Below are positions 1 through 6,871 of a stretch of 14,575 nt of DNA, in pieces. The position numbers and the translations under genes are program-made. How positions within the stretch are numbered: position 1 is the first letter of the stretch; every line of letters begins with the position of its first letter. Source of the DNA: an uncultured Bacilli bacterium (GTDB taxonomy: Bacteria; Bacillota_I; Bacilli_A; RF39; UBA660); contig CANRCL010000021.1 in NCBI GenBank assembly GCA_947629115.1, forward strand, positions 1 to 14,575. Direction: 5' to 3'. The notes beneath the pieces are model-generated. The model was not told the DNA's origin. It made no database searches and saw only the letters and a program-made list of their open reading frames with translations.

Positions 1-2
1 CC

Positions 3-1556
3 TTATTTTGCTTCTTCTTGAGCTCTTGTTTCTCTAATAACAGTAATTTTAATTGTACCTGGGTATTGCATTTCGGCTTCAATTTTATCTTTCATTTCTC
101 GAGCAATTTTATAACTTTTGGCATCATCAATTTCATTTGGTTTTACCATTACTCTGATTTCTCTTCCGGCTTGCATTGCATAAGCCTTTTCAACACCCTC
201 AAAAGAATTACCAATTTCTTCTAATTGTTCTAATCGTTTAATGTAATTTTCTAATGAATCGTTTCTAGCCCCAGGACGAGCCGCAGATAAAGTATCAGCT
301 ACACTTACAAGTTCAGCAATAATTGTCTTTGGTGCTTTATCTCCGTGATGGGAAGTAATTGCATCAATAACAGTTTCACTTTCGTGATATTTTTTAGCAA
401 TTTGTTCACCAACTTCAACATGACTTCCTTCAATTTCAAAATCAATTGCTTTACCAATATCGTGAAGTAATCCCGCTCTTTTAGCAAGAGTGACATTTTC
501 TCCTAATTCAGCAGCCATTAAACCACATAAATTAGCAACTTCGATAGAGTGCTTTAAAGCATTTTGACCATAACTAGTTCGGAAATTTAACTTACCAATT
601 AAATTTATAAGTTCAACATCCATTTTCGCAAGTCCTAAATCGGTAATAGCATTATTACCAATTTCAGTAATACGATTATTGACATCTTTACAAGTTTTTT
701 CATAAACTTCTTCAATTCTGCTTGGATGAATTCTTCCATCCTTAATTAATGTTTCAATAGTTATCTTGGCAATTTCTCTTCTTAAAGGGTCAAATGAAGA
801 TATAACTATCGCTTCAGGAGTATCATCAATTATTAAATCAACTCCCGTTACTGATTCAATTGTTCTAATGTTTCTTCCCTCTCTACCAATCAATCTACCT
901 TTCATTTCATCATTAGGTAAATCAATTGTTGAAACAGTTTGAACACCAACAACATCATCAGCATATCTTTCCATACTGTTAATTATTAATTGTTTTGCTT
1001 TATCATTAGCAACTACTTTAGCCTTGGCTTCTTCATCTCTAATATATTCAGCAATTTCTAAAGCCATATCTGATTCAATTTTAGCCATAATTAAATCGTG
1101 GGCTTTTTCTTTACTTAAACCAGAAATTTTTTCTAGTTCTTGGATTTCTTCTTTTAGAATTTTATCCATCTTATCTTCTTTTTCTTGTAAGTTTTGAGTT
1201 CTTACTAACAAATTATTTTCTTTTTCTTCTAAAGTTGCATCCCGTTTTTGTAGCATTTCTTCTCTTTTGTCCAAATTATTTTCTCTTGCTATTAAACGGT
1301 CTTCACTTTCTTTAATTTCTAATTTTTTTTCTTTAATTTCATCATTAGTTTGTTGTTTTAATTTATATGATTCCTCTTTTAATTCTAATAAAGAATCTCT
1401 TTTATGTTTTTCAGCTTCTTTTTTAGCATTTTCTAATAATTTATTAGCATTATTTTGAGCACTTACGCCTTTAAAATGATTTAAAATAAAGACAATTACC
1501 GCTCCAATAACTATTCCAAGAAATAGAAATAAGATGATAACGGCTATATTATCCAT
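3..1556 (-). CDS. rny: Ribonuclease Y, membrane-anchored endoribonuclease
   Basis: RNase Y starts mRNA decay in many Gram-positive bacteria by endonucleolytic cleavage at the inner face of the membrane. The 517-residue protein has the full family layout and usual length. It has one N-terminal membrane helix (about residues 4-26), a long charged coiled coil (about 35-190), a KH RNA-binding domain with the GxxG loop at 224-227 (GREG), and an HD metal-dependent phosphohydrolase domain. The HD residues are visible: H336, H365-D366 in LLHDIGKA, H403-H404 and D421. The start is supported by GGAG (complement of 1564-1567) 7 nt upstream. The gene has its own promoter after the recA terminator. The recA-rny order is also seen in Bacillus. 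The stop codon TAA lies at 3-5, so nothing downstream is visible. Identification is secure. Confidence 0.97.
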   Translation of the reverse strand: MDNIAVIILFLFLGIVIGAVIVFILNHFKGVSAQNNANKLLENAKKEAEKHKRDSLLELKEESYKLKQQTNDEIKEKKLEIKESEDRLIARENNLDKREEMLQKRDATLEEKENNLLVRTQNLQEKEDKMDKILKEEIQELEKISGLSKEKAHDLIMAKIESDMALEIAEYIRDEEAKAKVVANDKAKQLIINSMERYADDVVGVQTVSTIDLPNDEMKGRLIGREGRNIRTIESVTGVDLIIDDTPEAIVISSFDPLRREIAKITIETLIKDGRIHPSRIEEVYEKTCKDVNNRITEIGNNAITDLGLAKMDVELINLIGKLNFRTSYGQNALKHSIEVANLCGLMAAELGENVTLAKRAGLLHDIGKAIDFEIEGSHVEVGEQIAKKYHESETVIDAITSHHGDKAPKTIIAELVSVADTLSAARPGARNDSLENYIKRLEQLEEIGNSFEGVEKAYAMQAGREIRVMVKPNEIDDAKSYKIAREMKDKIEAEMQYPGTIKITVIRETRAQEEAK

Positions 1557-1606
1557 TCTCTCACTCCATTTCCATTTTTATAAATATTAAATTTATTTAT
1601 AATTTA

Positions 1607-1635
1607 ATTATAATCGGAATTAAAATATTTAGCAA
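1607..1635 (-). promoter_or_regulatory. Sigma-A-type promoter of rny
   Basis: On the minus strand, a -35 box TTGCTA (1630-1635) and a perfect -10 box TATAAT (1607-1612) are separated by 17 nt. The promoter lies between the recA terminator and the rny start, leaving a leader of about 40-45 nt. It is predicted from sequence only. Confidence 0.7.
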
Positions 1636-1637
1636 GT

Positions 1638-1663
1638 TAAAAAGGAAGAATTTACTCTTCCTT
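1638..1663 (-). terminator. Intrinsic terminator of recA
   Basis: An 8-bp stem (AAGGAAGA / TCTTCCTT, plus-strand arms 1642-1649 and 1656-1663) with a 6-nt loop is followed on the minus strand by a short T run (complement of A1639-1643). The recA stop codon (1652-1654) is in the loop and the last recA codons form the first arm. The stem is short and AT-rich, so efficiency is uncertain. Confidence 0.7.
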
Positions 1664-2689
1664 ATCTTTATTTGTATTAGCATCTTCAGTAGCAAAACCA
1701 TAATGTTCATAAATTTTATTTTCAATTTCTGAAGCAATATCGGGATTTTCTTTTAAGAAAGCCTTGACATTTTCTTTACCTTGGCCAATTTTTTCACCAT
1801 TATAAGCATACCATGCACCGCTTTTATCTAAAACTCCTATTTCACTACCAATGTCAACTAATTCTCCAACATGAGATATTCCCTCACCATACATAATATC
1901 TACTGAAGCCGTTTTAAATGGAGGTGCTACTTTATTTTTTACTACTTTAATATTTGTTCTATTTCCTAAAATTTGTTCTCCTTGTTTTATTTGTTCTCCT
2001 TTTCGAATATCTAAACGAATTGAAGAATAAAACTTTAAGGCCCTTCCACCTGGAGTAGTTTCGGGATTACCAAACATAATTCCTACTTTTTCTCTTAATT
2101 GATTAATGAAAATAGCAGTTGTATTAGTTCGATTTAAAGTACCAGCTAATTTTCTTAAGGCTTGAGACATAAGTCTAGCTTGTAAACCAATATGACTATC
2201 ACCCATTTCTCCATCGATTTCGGCTTGAGGAACTAAAGCTGCTACTGAATCTATTACAACAATATCAATGGCCTCACTTTTAACTAACGCATCACAAATT
2301 TCTAATGCTTGTTCTCCAGAATCCGGTTGACTAATTAAAAGTTCATCAATATTAACACCTAAATTTTTAGCATAGACTGGGTCTAAAGCATTTTCAGCAT
2401 CTATAAATGCTGCTCGGCCACCCTTTTTTTGAACTTCAGCAATAGCATGTAAAGCAAAAGTTGTTTTACCAGATGATTCAGGTCCATATATTTCAATAAT
2501 TCTTCCTTTGGGATAACCACCAACACCCAAAGCAACATCTAATGCAATAGAACCTGTACTTGTCACGTCTATTTTTGTAAAATTGTCAGCCCCTAATTTC
2601 ATAATAGCGTTTTCCCCAAATTGTTTTTCAATATCTTTTAAAACTTGTTCTAACGCTTTATCAGTATTTTTAACTTCTTTTGATTTCAT
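1652..2689 (-). CDS. recA: Recombinase RecA
   Basis: RecA forms ATP-dependent filaments on single-stranded DNA, catalyses strand exchange and triggers LexA self-cleavage. At 345 residues it has the normal family length. Visible motifs are the Walker A GPESSGKT (69-76), the catalytic Glu of the DAE motif (E99), the Walker B strand VVIDSVA (144-150), DNA-binding loop L1 around 157-164 and loop L2 from NQLREKVG to GGRALKF (196-220). One oddity: the residue after the catalytic Glu, usually His (AEHALDP), is Asn100 here (AENALDP). The start has a strong AAGGAG (complement of 2695-2700) at 5 nt spacing. The gene is monocistronic, with its own promoter, a LexA-like operator and a terminator. In a genome with repeated mosaic genes nearby, RecA is the obvious candidate for exchanging those repeats, but this is inference. 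Confidence 0.98.
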   Translation of the reverse strand: MKSKEVKNTDKALEQVLKDIEKQFGENAIMKLGADNFTKIDVTSTGSIALDVALGVGGYPKGRIIEIYGPESSGKTTFALHAIAEVQKKGGRAAFIDAENALDPVYAKNLGVNIDELLISQPDSGEQALEICDALVKSEAIDIVVIDSVAALVPQAEIDGEMGDSHIGLQARLMSQALRKLAGTLNRTNTTAIFINQLREKVGIMFGNPETTPGGRALKFYSSIRLDIRKGEQIKQGEQILGNRTNIKVVKNKVAPPFKTASVDIMYGEGISHVGELVDIGSEIGVLDKSGAWYAYNGEKIGQGKENVKAFLKENPDIASEIENKIYEHYGFATEDANTNKDKEE

Positions 2690-2718
2690 TTTTTCTCCTT
2701 CAACTCTCTGACATTTTA

Positions 2719-2747
2719 ATTTTATCTTAATTTTATTGCATTGTCAA
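2719..2747 (-). promoter_or_regulatory. Sigma-A-type promoter of recA
   Basis: A perfect -35 box TTGACA (2742-2747) and a -10 box TAAAAT (2719-2724) sit 17 nt apart on the minus strand, ahead of the AAGGAG-ATG of recA. The leader would be about 22-25 nt. This is one of the best promoter matches in the window. Confidence 0.8.
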
Positions 2748-2755
2748 CATTAAAG

Positions 2756-2769
2756 CGAACAATTGTTTT
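2756..2769. promoter_or_regulatory. LexA/DinR-like SOS box upstream of recA
   Basis: CGAACAATTGTTTT has one perfect half-site (CGAAC) and one relaxed half-site (GTTTT) around a 4-nt centre. It resembles the Bacillus-type DinR box CGAAC-N4-GTTYC. It lies 8 nt upstream of the recA -35 box and just next to the dnaI terminator. SOS control of recA is expected from the family, but binding by LexA is not shown and no lexA gene is in the window. Confidence 0.6.
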
Positions 2770-2805
2770 AAAAAAATAATACTACCTTAAAATAGTATTA
2801 TTTTT
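2769..2805 (-). terminator. Intrinsic terminator of dnaB-dnaI operon
   Basis: A 13-bp A/T-rich stem (plus-strand arms 2772-2784 and 2793-2805) with an 8-nt loop is followed on the minus strand by seven T residues. The dnaI stop codon (2798-2800) lies inside the stem. It separates dnaB-dnaI from recA. Confidence 0.8.
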
Positions 2806-3679
2806 CACGATAATTATTTCCTAGTAATTCAATATCATCAGTTAAATATTTAATTCTTTCAATAATTCTTTTTGCCTTAACCACATCTTCACTTTCTTTA
2901 GTTGAACATAAATATTTTTCTAACTCAGTTAAATTATAATTAGAAGTAAAGAATGTTGGCATTCCTTTATTCATTCTAGTTTGTAAGATGGTTCCTAATA
3001 TTTCATCTCTACCCCAATCAGTCACTTTTTCAGCCCCTATATCATCTAATAATAAGATAGCCACATTTTCTAAATAATCTAATTTTTCTCCTACTAAATT
3101 TAAATTTTCTTTTAATCTTCTTAAAAGTTCCGGTACATAAATTATTTCAACATTAACATGATATTTTATTTTTATTTCATTTAATAAAGCCGCCATTAAA
3201 AATGTTTTACCAGTTCCAAAATTACCATGTAAATATAAACCTTTTGTTGTTTTATAAGGGTCATATTCATCAAAATATTTTTTTATCCATTTAATAACTA
3301 CTTCCCTACTTTTAGTAATTTTAATATCTTTAATTCTAACATTATCTAAAATATTTTCTCTTGTTTTCTTTTCTTCTAATGCTCTAACGGCTTGTTTTTG
3401 ATATTTACAAGGAACAAAGGAAAATTGTAATTTACTTTCTTTTTTTTCAGGGAAAAAAACGTGACCTTTAACTTTATTTTGACATTCATATAAACTATCA
3501 CAATTTTTACAATGCGAAAGTTCTTCTAAAGAATCAAATAATTTTATAGTATTTTTTTGAGCATCACTTTCACTGATTTTTAATTTCTTAACTAAGGCTT
3601 TATAATCGGCATTATTCAAGGCTTCTTTAAATTCTTTTTCTTGCTTTACTTTAACTTTTTTTTCCACTTTTATTTCCAT
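2798..3679 (-). CDS. dnaI: Primosomal protein DnaI, helicase-loader AAA+ ATPase
   Basis: DnaI loads the replicative helicase (DnaC in Bacillus naming) onto DNA during initiation and restart. The 293-residue protein shows both expected halves. The N-terminal helicase-binding domain has a probable zinc site (C57, C60, C66, C91). The C-terminal AAA+ domain has Walker A GNFGTGKT (152-159), Walker B LLLDDIGAE (209-217), a sensor-I-like TSN (245-247) and a candidate Arg finger in the 271-275 region. The start follows the dnaB stop by one base (TAA-G-ATG), and its AAAGGAG (complement of 3690-3696) lies inside the dnaB 3' end. The two are therefore co-transcribed and probably translationally coupled. 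A strong terminator follows. Identification rests on motifs, size and the dnaB neighbour. Confidence 0.95.
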   Translation of the reverse strand: MEIKVEKKVKVKQEKEFKEALNNADYKALVKKLKISESDAQKNTIKLFDSLEELSHCKNCDSLYECQNKVKGHVFFPEKKESKLQFSFVPCKYQKQAVRALEEKKTRENILDNVRIKDIKITKSREVVIKWIKKYFDEYDPYKTTKGLYLHGNFGTGKTFLMAALLNEIKIKYHVNVEIIYVPELLRRLKENLNLVGEKLDYLENVAILLLDDIGAEKVTDWGRDEILGTILQTRMNKGMPTFFTSNYNLTELEKYLCSTKESEDVVKAKRIIERIKYLTDDIELLGNNYREK

Positions 3680-3680
3680 C

Positions 3681-4958
3681 TTACTTAAACTCCTTTAACA
3701 AATCTTTTAATTCTGCTTCTTCCTCTTCTGTTAAAATTTCATCTTCTATCTTTTTATTAAACCAAACTGGTACATCGCCAACCTTTTTCTTGCTTACAGT
3801 ACTTGTTTCTTTCTTTTGCATATTTTTATATTCTTTTTCAGCAAATTCCATAGCATCACTGGCCGTTTTAAGTCCCGCTCTTTTCCATTGGGCCGCTAAA
3901 ACTTCAACATAAGATGGAACTAATTTATTTTTACTTTTCTTTAAAACATAATCGAGTAAAACATTCACAACTGCTGGGGGAAGTTCCAAATCTACCATTA
4001 AATGCTCCACTAATTTTAAATCTCTTGCTAAAGGTTCAGCCCCATGAAATTTAGTTTTCAAAAAATCATGAGGAGTTGTATTTTCAAAAGCCGTTATAAT
4101 TCGTCCTTTTTTAGAATTATCTCCTAAAGGATTTTTTAAATATTCTGGTTGAGTTCGATAAACTAAAGTTGGTAAGGTGCCTTTCTTATATTGATAATCT
4201 TTTCTTGCTACAATTCTTAAACCATTTTTATCAATATTGCCATATTCATTTAAAACACTTCTAATAAGTTCAGTCATTTTTAAAGTATCAATATTATATA
4301 TAAAAGATAAATTATTAATTAATTCTTTTGTCTTTTTATTAAATGTTCTTTCATTAATAATTCCTTTAGGTATGGCTGCAATTATTTCATCAAAATTAAT
4401 TTTATTATCAACTAAAATACTACTAGTCTTTTTATCCATTAAATCATTAGATAAAGAAAATTTAGATGGGTCATATACTTCATCAAGTCTTTTTGTAATA
4501 TCAGTATAATCTTTTAAATCTATTTTCGGATAACGATACATACTTTTTAATAATTCATATTCTCTATCGCCAACATTATTATATAAAACAATATTTAAAA
4601 TAGGATGATTAAAAAATTCTTGAGGAGTAAGAGGTGAATATAATTCATAAATATAATCATTAATACTTCCCTCTTTAGCATAGGCTTTTAAAAGGCCAAA
4701 AGACTCTAAAGATTCCCGAGCAAGTTTAATATTACTTATTCCACTTTTTAAAACTACCATTAAATGATGATGGGTTAAATCACGGCTCATCATATTAAAT
4801 GTTCCTAAATCATTCCATAAAGTAAAATATAAGGAAACTGCTAAAGGACCAATTAGGGGTTCATATAAATTTATAATAATATTACGGTCAGTATCAGATA
4901 AAATACTTTTATTAATAACAACATATCTATCAGCAGGAAGTAAAGTAATATTAGCCAT
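3681..4958 (-). CDS. dnaB: Replication initiation/restart protein DnaB (Gram-positive type)
   Basis: This is the DnaB of Firmicutes (DnaB_2/DnaD-like family), not the helicase. It acts with DnaD and DnaI to place the helicase at oriC and at stalled forks, and is partly membrane-associated. Of its 425 residues, the N-terminal part (about 1-160, starting LLPADRYVV) fits the winged-helix DDBH1 domain. A DDBH2-like helical stretch follows (about 185-240), and a second DnaD-like domain covers about 295-380. That last domain carries the family Y-x3-L/I-x3-W signature (Y350, L354, W358). The C-terminal tail is short and acidic. It is somewhat shorter than B. subtilis DnaB (472 residues), mainly in the linkers. 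The start has GAGGGTGAT upstream (complement of 4963-4971) and a good promoter. Confidence 0.93.
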   Translation of the reverse strand: MANITLLPADRYVVINKSILSDTDRNIIINLYEPLIGPLAVSLYFTLWNDLGTFNMMSRDLTHHHLMVVLKSGISNIKLARESLESFGLLKAYAKEGSINDYIYELYSPLTPQEFFNHPILNIVLYNNVGDREYELLKSMYRYPKIDLKDYTDITKRLDEVYDPSKFSLSNDLMDKKTSSILVDNKINFDEIIAAIPKGIINERTFNKKTKELINNLSFIYNIDTLKMTELIRSVLNEYGNIDKNGLRIVARKDYQYKKGTLPTLVYRTQPEYLKNPLGDNSKKGRIITAFENTTPHDFLKTKFHGAEPLARDLKLVEHLMVDLELPPAVVNVLLDYVLKKSKNKLVPSYVEVLAAQWKRAGLKTASDAMEFAEKEYKNMQKKETSTVSKKKVGDVPVWFNKKIEDEILTEEEEAELKDLLKEFK

Positions 4959-4978
4959 CTAAATCACCCTCAAGTTAT

Positions 4979-5007
4979 ATTATAATAAAAAGTAAAATTT
5001 ATAACAA
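4979..5007 (-). promoter_or_regulatory. Sigma-A-type promoter of dnaB-dnaI
   Basis: On the minus strand, -35 TTGTTA (5002-5007), a 17-nt spacer and a perfect -10 TATAAT (4979-4984) lie just upstream of the dnaB RBS. The predicted leader is short, about 12-15 nt. The P4 terminator upstream makes dnaB-dnaI an independent unit. Confidence 0.75.
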
Positions 5008-5048
5008 GATTTATTTAATTTTTAATTGTAATTCATCATTAATAAAGC

Positions 5049-5077
5049 AAAAAATAGTGAGTGTTTTTCACTATTTT
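5049..5077 (-). terminator. Intrinsic terminator after P4
   Basis: A 10-bp stem (AAAATAGTGA / TCACTATTTT, plus-strand arms 5051-5060 and 5068-5077) with a 7-nt loop ends in a run of six T on the minus strand. It begins 3 nt after the P4 stop codon. The same stem core, AAATAGTGA, is used in the leuS terminator at 14187-14213. Confidence 0.8.
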
Positions 5078-5080
5078 CTA

Positions 5081-6754
5081 CTAATACACATAACCACTAA
5101 AAATATATGTTTGATTATTTTTAAATTTTACTACATATAAAACTTCTTGTTCTTCTGAATAATCATTTACCACTTTTTTATATATTGTATCTATTTGACT
5201 ATTTTCTATTACTGAATTATTTTCTACGGAGTATAAATAATTATCAGTAGTTATAAAATGTGCTCCCTTTTCACCATTATAATTTAATATTTCTTTTAAT
5301 TTATAATTTATAACTTTATTATTAATTTCAACTTCTCGATTTTCTTTAATAAAAGCATTATTTTTTTCATTTGTTAATACATTTACATAATCATATTTTC
5401 TATTATACTCTAATGAATATCTTTCTCCATTTTGAGTTTCGCCTAAAATTTCATACGTATAATCACAAGTCGCTGGACCAGCAGTTCTTAATAATAATAA
5501 TTTTTGATATTTTTGATTAGCATTTACTTTTACAAAACTGCTAGACAAAGTTTTTAATGCATTTAACATTTCATTTTTTTCATCATCTGTTGTTACCGAA
5601 AAATAATAATGTTCAATTTTATCATTTGGCAATACATACACAATACCATCAGTAGTTAGAAAATAAATATTAGTAGCGGATGCACATTCCATACCTTGAA
5701 GATAGATTTTTTCAACATTAGGAACATTAATATTTATTTTAGTATCTTCAAAAGCATAAGAAGCCTTACCATTTTCTAATACTATTTCAATGTCCTTTTT
5801 TTGATTATTGCCATAACTTATGCTTCCTATTTTATCTTTACCATTTTTTTCAATAGTATTTAAATTAGAACTAACATTTTTAAATTCTTCCACACTATAA
5901 TAATAATTCAATTTACTTGCACTATCTATGGCATTTAAATCTAATTTATCAAATCCATAAAATTCAAAATCTTCATCAATATTTTCAATTAGATATTTTA
6001 TATATCCTTCTAAAGTTTCCTTATCACTTATAGTGGGATTATCTAAATCCAAATTATCATTTTTCAATTTATAATGTAAAATTTCTGAAGTAACTGAATC
6101 TTTACCTAATTTTTTATACAATTCACTAGTATTATCAAAATATTCAAATATATTATAACGTTCATCATTATAAATTAAATCCATATTATGAGTTGTTCTA
6201 TCAGCAATTACTTGTAATTCATCATCTTTAATTTCGTAATTAATATAAACTAAACCAGGAACATTATCAATTTCATTTATTGCTTTAAGAGAATTACCTT
6301 GTAAAATATTTAGTTCAGCACATCTTATATCTGTACAAGTTCCCTCATTATTATATATTAAAGCATTACCTAATGTTTCAAAGTTAAATTTATTATTAGG
6401 AACTAATTTCCAAATTATAAATTCATTATTATCAATATATAAAGTATCTGCCCATTCATCATCAGTAATTTCAAATTTTAAAGTATGACCTTGGATATTA
6501 AATAATAAATTATTTACTCTATTAACATCTTCTCCTACATTAAATGTATATTTTGCATGCTTATCAGTAATTTTTTCTTCAGTTAAATGTTCTTTTATAA
6601 AGGCATTATTATTAAAATTTGGTTTTTCTTTTTGACTATCGTTATCTTTATTATCGTTTAAATAGTAAAGACCACTTCCTATTCCTAAACCAACTAAAAC
6701 CGTTATCAATACCACTACTACCATCAAAATTGTAAATTTCTTATTTTCTTTCAT
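5081..6754 (-). CDS. P4: membrane-anchored surface protein, module X + module C
   Basis: I do not recognise this protein as a named family. Of its 557 residues, residues 7-32 form an N-terminal membrane helix after Lys-rich residues (N-in, C-out expected). An Asn/Asp/Lys-rich linker follows. Module X (about 55-260) has a Cys pair (C140, C145). Module C (about 262-557) is clearly homologous to the second half of P2. Shared segments include NRKYDY and a GFDKLDL / GFEELDF start, and Cys357 and Cys430 match P2 Cys361 and Cys422. No lipobox and no sortase motif are visible. The RBS AAGGTGG (complement of 6763-6769) sits 8 nt before ATG. Its promoter has a G8 tract in the spacer, suggesting on/off or graded expression by slippage. 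It lies between herA and dnaB and has its own terminator. Function is unknown; an extracellular sensor, adhesin or decoy role would be a guess. Confidence 0.85.
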   Translation of the reverse strand: MKENKKFTILMVVVVLITVLVGLGIGSGLYYLNDNKDNDSQKEKPNFNNNAFIKEHLTEEKITDKHAKYTFNVGEDVNRVNNLLFNIQGHTLKFEITDDEWADTLYIDNNEFIIWKLVPNNKFNFETLGNALIYNNEGTCTDIRCAELNILQGNSLKAINEIDNVPGLVYINYEIKDDELQVIADRTTHNMDLIYNDERYNIFEYFDNTSELYKKLGKDSVTSEILHYKLKNDNLDLDNPTISDKETLEGYIKYLIENIDEDFEFYGFDKLDLNAIDSASKLNYYYSVEEFKNVSSNLNTIEKNGKDKIGSISYGNNQKKDIEIVLENGKASYAFEDTKININVPNVEKIYLQGMECASATNIYFLTTDGIVYVLPNDKIEHYYFSVTTDDEKNEMLNALKTLSSSFVKVNANQKYQKLLLLRTAGPATCDYTYEILGETQNGERYSLEYNRKYDYVNVLTNEKNNAFIKENREVEINNKVINYKLKEILNYNGEKGAHFITTDNYLYSVENNSVIENSQIDTIYKKVVNDYSEEQEVLYVVKFKNNQTYIFSGYVY

Positions 6755-6782
6755 TTATTTAACCACCTTATCTTATGATTAT

Positions 6783-6810
6783 ATTATAAAATATTACCCC
6801 CCCCAATCAA
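6783..6810 (-). promoter_or_regulatory. P4 promoter with G8 tract in the spacer, candidate phase-variable promoter
   Basis: On the minus strand, -35 TTGATT (6805-6810) is followed by eight G residues, then TAATATTT, then a perfect -10 TATAAT (6783-6788). The spacer is 16 nt. A second overlapping TATAAT (6778-6783) would give a 21-nt spacer. The -10 is about 28 nt from the P4 start codon. Adding or losing one G would change the spacer to 17 or 15 nt, and spacer length strongly affects sigma-A promoter strength. Variation itself cannot be seen from one sequence. Confidence 0.72.
6797..6804 (-). repeat. Homopolymeric G8 tract (C8 on plus strand)
   Basis: Eight consecutive G:C pairs lie in an otherwise very AT-rich non-coding stretch. 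I saw no comparable G or C run elsewhere in the window. It lies wholly inside the P4 promoter spacer. Confidence 0.95.
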
Positions 6811-6871
6811 TATTTTAGAGTATGATTTTTGTTAAGTTTACATTATTTTTACTTTAAGTTGACATTTATGA

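Noticed and set aside
305..496. Second minus-strand open frame inside rny
   Set aside because: It overlaps the HD domain of rny in another frame.
18..4509. Plus-strand open frames at 18-224, 1267-1458 and 4237-4509
   Set aside because: They are shadows of rny and dnaB, with no ribosome binding sites and no protein-like composition of their own.
6859..6864. TTGACA on the plus strand
   Set aside because: No -10 box at a suitable distance and no plus-strand gene downstream.
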